A DNA stretch of 64,000 nt, from positions 62,001-126,000 of the forward strand of contig CAZEPB010000001.1 of assembly GCA_964514055.1 (NCBI GenBank), written 5' to 3'. The notes under the pieces were generated by a model. The model saw nothing but the letters and a program-made list of their open reading frames with translations, ran no database searches and was not told where the DNA came from. Origin of the DNA: SG8-32-3 sp964514055. GTDB taxonomy: Archaea > Thermoproteota > Bathyarchaeia > Bathyarchaeales > Bathycorpusculaceae. The position numbers were made by a program, and so were the translations under genes. Every line of letters starts with the position of its first letter. Position 1 is the first letter of the stretch. Positions 60,656-64,000 of this stretch are shown in pieces.

Positions 60656-61906
60656 TCACGTAGCTGAACTTTTGTTGTTGGTTGTTGCCTTTTTCACCCG
60701 CAATATTTCGCATGGAATGTGCGCTTCCTCTACTGCCCACTTAAACCATTGCATCTGGTCTAGGGACAATTCGTCATATGGGCTTTTTACCTCGACAAAC
60801 TTGTATTCTTCATCCCTGAAAATGAAGAGGTCAGCCCATCCCGATTGTCTACCCCAAAAATACCGAATAGCCCAGTCTATGCATTTCAAAATCATTGACT
60901 GAGGCATTACTCTTAAAGCTGTTCTTCCCAGTTCCAAGGCTTCGTTATTGTCTGCCCCTAAGTATATTCGCAAAGGTTTGCTTGGTTCCAGCAATTTTTC
61001 AAACAATTCTTTCATATCTGTTTTTTCAAGACTTTCCAATAGAGTGGTAAAATCTTTTGACCTACGGATAAAATACTCTTTGGACCCAAAATCCGTACCC
61101 CATGACCCTCTGAGTATTGCCGTAGCTCTCTTGGTTGGGGTTAGCCATTTTGTTGGGTGACTAACTCTGACTATTCTTCTAGGGTCTGTTGGGTCTAGAA
61201 TAACAGGTGCGCAGAAGGTGCTAACCAGAACATTAATGAGTTTTCTCTCACATTTCATCACAGAAAACCCCTGTTTTTCATACCACTCAGCGACCACATC
61301 CTCTACGGCTAGCAGGTTACCTTTCTGACCGACCCACCTGCCAATCTTTCGATTTCGCCTCAGAAGTAGAACATACTCAAAATCAACAAACCTCTCAGGA
61401 ACCTTGACTTTTGACAGAAAAGCGGCTTCAGTAAGCTCCTTAAGGTCATACAAAGGATTAGTCTTGTGTCGAACCTGCCAAACTTTTTTTGCCTCTTTTT
61501 TCATCAGTTTTGCCGTTTTTGGAAATTTCCGTTCAAAGTCAATAATATCTTCTACTGTGATTTCTTGCTCTTCAAGGAAAAAACGAACACTTTCTAGATA
61601 GGTCTTGTAAATTTCTCTCCAGTAAAATCGTTCAACTTTTCCTTTCTGCCCATATATCGCCGCGCGGGGATGTTCTTCTTCCCTTTGACCCCGACATGAG
61701 AGACAAATATTTTTTGCAAATCCGCTGACTGGATAGTATAAACCCGTACAATATTCTCTACCATCCCGTGTTTGGTGAGGGAGAAACTGAAGAGCCAATT
61801 CTCTCTCGCATTCACACATCCACACTTCGCCACAGTCATGACACAGGTACTTTCGAAAAGTATCATAATGATTCAAGCAAGTCACATTTTTATGGCGGCA
61901 ACTCAT
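60656..61906 (-). CDS. zinc-finger and VRR-NUC nuclease domain protein
   Basis: A 416-residue protein. The first 75 residues have many paired cysteines and histidines (CRHKNVTCLNH, CHDCGEVWMCEC, CLSCRG), likely two zinc sites. The middle is helical. The last 70 residues, GRQSGWADLFIFRDEEYKFV then EVKSPYDELSLDQMQWFKWA, match the VRR-NUC form of the PD-(D/E)XK nuclease fold, with catalytic D and E-x-K present. It is translationally coupled to a membrane HEPN-like protein (four-base overlap), suggesting a joint defence or nucleic-acid degradation role (inference). Confidence 0.7.
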   Translation of the reverse strand: MSCRHKNVTCLNHYDTFRKYLCHDCGEVWMCECERELALQFLPHQTRDGREYCTGLYYPVSGFAKNICLSCRGQREEEHPRAAIYGQKGKVERFYWREIYKTYLESVRFFLEEQEITVEDIIDFERKFPKTAKLMKKEAKKVWQVRHKTNPLYDLKELTEAAFLSKVKVPERFVDFEYVLLLRRNRKIGRWVGQKGNLLAVEDVVAEWYEKQGFSVMKCERKLINVLVSTFCAPVILDPTDPRRIVRVSHPTKWLTPTKRATAILRGSWGTDFGSKEYFIRRSKDFTTLLESLEKTDMKELFEKLLEPSKPLRIYLGADNNEALELGRTALRVMPQSMILKCIDWAIRYFWGRQSGWADLFIFRDEEYKFVEVKSPYDELSLDQMQWFKWAVEEAHIPCEILRVKKATTNNKSSAT

Positions 61907-62946
61907 GGTAGTTTCTCCGCGTTCAAGCTTTCTTCATTCGCTTGCTGATTTCTGGAAGTTAGTTTTGTTAATGTTTCTCGAATCAATTCCAAAACGCTAA
62001 CAGCTTCATCGAAGGTGGGCTTATGTCCACCGTGGACAGTCCTGTTTCTAATTTTGTAGCTTTTTCTGAATCTCTCTGTCAACAGATTCATGTTTTCCGC
62101 TTTCTCTTTCAGATTTTCCCCAGAATCGAGTTTGCCCAAAAGTCTGTCTATTATGCTCCATCCCCAACCGCATGTAGTTGCAAACTGCCCGTTAAGTATT
62201 GTTTCCCTAAGGGTAGCCACATCTAACACTATCTCGCGAAGGTCATTCCTCAAATCCTCGTCTTTTACTGAAACCAAAAAGTCACGTTGCACCTTGATTA
62301 GCTCTTTTACGCCAAGTTTCATTTTAATCAGCACCCCAGTTCTCCAACTGTAAATCGCCGAAAATAGTGTTGAAATGAACAATCCCGACTGCAAATACAG
62401 AAAAATGAGATAAGAATACTCCCGACTTCCATAGACATCGAACATACCCGTTTGACTTAGAAGCTCTGGATAAATCCAAGTGAATGTGACTATTGGCGCA
62501 ACCAGAGCAATAGCCAAATGAAACAGGAAAACCCATCTGAAAGTGGCTATTTTCTTTCGATATTTAAAAAATAATGCCAACGATACGCTTAGATACACAG
62601 TGACAACAAAAATACTGTACTCTGATTGCATAAAAGACGTGAATTCTGCGATAATTCCAGTAAAAAATACAACCCATAGAATATTTGTTTCAATGACTTG
62701 CCAGGTGTCAATCCAAGGTCTTTCAGCTTTCTTTCCCTCTTCACGAACTGCTTTAGGCGTGGTTCGGTACTTATGAAACTCGATTATGAGAAACCCAGCA
62801 AAACCTATTCCCATAATAATCGAAGGTAAAGTAAAGTCGGGGTTCTCAATTCTCACAAGTTCAATGCCCATTGAACCGCCGATAGCAGAAGTGAATAAGA
62901 AAAACCATTCCGCAATTTCAAGCGCTCTATTTCTTGTGATTATCAA
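61903..62946 (-). CDS. multi-pass membrane protein with HEPN-like C-terminus
   Basis: A 347-residue protein with about six membrane helices in residues 10-200, then a cytoplasmic helical domain. Its end, RKSYKIRNRTVHGGHKPTFD followed by EAVSVLELIRETL, has the R-x4-H motif and helix pattern of HEPN ribonucleases. It overlaps the start of the VRR-NUC gene, so the two make one operon. A membrane-bound ribonuclease paired with a nuclease would fit an abortive-type defence system, but no evidence beyond the sequence is available. Confidence 0.6.
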   Translation of the reverse strand: MIITRNRALEIAEWFFLFTSAIGGSMGIELVRIENPDFTLPSIIMGIGFAGFLIIEFHKYRTTPKAVREEGKKAERPWIDTWQVIETNILWVVFFTGIIAEFTSFMQSEYSIFVVTVYLSVSLALFFKYRKKIATFRWVFLFHLAIALVAPIVTFTWIYPELLSQTGMFDVYGSREYSYLIFLYLQSGLFISTLFSAIYSWRTGVLIKMKLGVKELIKVQRDFLVSVKDEDLRNDLREIVLDVATLRETILNGQFATTCGWGWSIIDRLLGKLDSGENLKEKAENMNLLTERFRKSYKIRNRTVHGGHKPTFDEAVSVLELIRETLTKLTSRNQQANEESLNAEKLP

Positions 62947-63221
62947 CTAACCCTTCTGCTTTTAGTTAACCATCAGCATCATACCATCGTAACCTCACGG
63001 CTAAAGCTTTTTTGCCCCTCCTCAACATCCACACAAAATACCCCACTAAATAGAAGAGTGCTTGTTTTGACCTCTTTAATGCTGTTTTTCCCTAAAGGTG
63101 GGGTTGTTGTTCTGAATAAGCATCTCCCCATGAGGAGAAGTGCAAAACGGTTATTTCCTATTACGATGTTGGAAAAGAAAGGCTATTTCTGTCGTGAACA
63201 ACTAGCTCTAAACTCTATTTA

Positions 63222-63268
63222 TACTTTAAATAAGGGGGGCTATAGTTTTTCCACGCACTAGAGTTTCA
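63222..63268 (+). promoter_or_regulatory. TATA-GGGGGGCTATAG site, copy 5
   Basis: ACTTTAAATAAGGGGGGCTA followed by TAGTTTTTCCACGCACTAGAG. The downstream CACTAGAGTT matches copy 1 exactly. It points at the 3' end of the adenosyltransferase gene on the other strand, as copy 3 does with agmatinase. The rest of the 62947-63274 gap has no gene I can support. Confidence 0.5.
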
Positions 63269-63274
63269 GCTGGC

Positions 63275-63838
63275 TCAGTATTGGATTCCTTCAGTCAGCT
63301 TAAAGTCTTCAGGCATCTTAACCAGCTCAACCACGTTCACGAAATCAGCCCTGTCCACAAGTTCTTTCGGAGCCAACCGTCCAGTCATGACCACAGTGGT
63401 TTCTTCAGGCACTTTGTCAAGCAGCGCCAGCACGTCTTTGGCGTCTAGCAGTTTCCACTGAGCCGCTAAGGCAATCTCGTCCAGCACAAGCAAATGCGGT
63501 TTCTTCTCCCGCATAATTTTTCCAGCGAAATCAAGAGCCTTCTGGGCAAGCTCCTTGTCATGACTCTTCACGCATTCAACACTGAATTTTTCCCCCGCGA
63601 ACTCTGCGGTTTTATCCTCTTCGCCAAGCCACGCTTCCCTCCCAAACTGGTAAATCTCGTAGAAAGGCGCAAGCCTGTCCTTAATCAGGTATTCGCCGAT
63701 GTCGTTTCGCCACTTGAAGAACTGGATTATCACCACTTTTTTGTTGTGACCCACTGAGCGCAAGGCTAATCCCAGCGCGTTGGCTGTTTTGCCACCGCCA
63801 GTTCCATAATACAAATACACATACCCCATCTTTTTCAT
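63275..63838 (-). CDS. cobO: ATP:corrinoid adenosyltransferase (CobA/BtuR family)
   Basis: A 187-residue enzyme that adenosylates cob(I)alamin to form coenzyme B12. P-loop YYGTGGGKTANALGLALR near residue 8, then VVIIQFFKW, LLVLDEIALA and VVMTGR match the family. The ATG at 63838 is preferred because it overlaps the stop of the upstream gene (TGATG). The upstream gene is the C-terminus of a B12-dependent ribonucleotide reductase, which uses the product of this enzyme. Confidence 0.88.
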   Translation of the reverse strand: MKKMGYVYLYYGTGGGKTANALGLALRSVGHNKKVVIIQFFKWRNDIGEYLIKDRLAPFYEIYQFGREAWLGEEDKTAEFAGEKFSVECVKSHDKELAQKALDFAGKIMREKKPHLLVLDEIALAAQWKLLDAKDVLALLDKVPEETTVVMTGRLAPKELVDRADFVNVVELVKMPEDFKLTEGIQY

Positions 63839-64000
63839 CACCCTGGAAACGGACAATTCATGGTTGGGCAACCACCCGCATACTCAGACTGCGCTGAAAC
63901 AAACTTTCCCTCTTTACCCTTGACCTCGCCAATGTACAGAACCTGTTCTGGCTTGCTTCCGTACCTGAAAACCGTTACGCCCTTGCACTTAAGCTGCCAA
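63838..64000 (-). CDS. nrdJ: adenosylcobalamin-dependent ribonucleotide reductase, C-terminal fragment
   Basis: The last 53 codons of a reverse-strand gene that continues past the window edge. WQLKCKGVTVFRYGSKPEQV and the terminal AGGCPTMNCPFPG are typical of class II ribonucleotide reductases, the last cysteine pair being the swinging-arm thiols that re-reduce the active site. It ends by overlapping the adenosyltransferase start by one base, giving a coupled enzyme and cofactor pair. Confidence 0.78.
   Translation of the reverse strand, partial: WQLKCKGVTVFRYGSKPEQVLYIGEVKGKEGKFVSAQSEYAGGCPTMNCPFPG

Noticed and set aside
1..64000. CRISPR array
   Set aside because: No regularly spaced repeat series was seen, and no cas genes are present.

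Overview
The window is archaeal chromosome. It carries a CDP-archaeol synthase, RadB, a family B DNA polymerase, an STT3/AglB oligosaccharyltransferase, a group II chaperonin, TrmB-type regulators and short TATA-box leaders. The mix (class II ribonucleotide reductase, urea transporter with urease, an OSTC-like membrane protein) suggests a TACK-type archaeon such as a Bathyarchaeia or Thaumarchaeota relative. That placement is inference, because no rRNA or complete tRNA is present.

Layout. Positions 1-17.2 kb are mostly housekeeping: two TrmB-like regulators, radB-carS, an OSTC-like protein with a small zinc protein, topA, two cation antiporters, aglB with a GlcNAc-1-P transferase, polB, an RNA m5C methyltransferase and a surface protein. 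Positions 17.4-26.1 kb look like an integrated element: a tyrosine recombinase, a PD-(D/E)XK protein, winged helix regulators, zinc ribbons, a secreted beta-rich protein and a ribbon-helix-helix protein. A host agmatinase follows. Positions 27.5-36 kb hold a second, related element with its own recombinase, the same zinc-ribbon and QGNASE-type families, and long inverted repeats. At 36.5 kb there is a tRNA 3'-end-like fragment, followed by a third recombinase.

Positions 38.3-46.8 kb are a urea module: urea transporter, ureABC, a thermosome paralogue, an unknown 122-residue protein, then ureE, ureF, ureG and ureH. A 35-base motif (AGATTACTGGA, a TGGA-N7-TCCA dyad, then an AT-rich box) occurs upstream of agmatinase, which releases urea, and on both sides of the urea module. 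It may be a shared regulatory site. Positions 47-63 kb return to host genes: two moeA copies, small membrane and regulatory proteins, a parvulin, a copper ATPase with a YHS protein, a redox group (DUF166, protein disulfide oxidoreductase, OsmC, flavodiiron protein), a possible membrane-HEPN plus VRR-NUC nuclease pair, and finally a corrinoid adenosyltransferase coupled to the end of a B12-dependent ribonucleotide reductase.

Other signals are a dispersed family of TATA-GGGGGCTATAG sites (five clear copies and one degenerate), a hairpin-rich non-coding stretch near 50.2 kb, and two genes (urea transporter, aglB) whose conserved N-termini extend upstream of any usable start codon.
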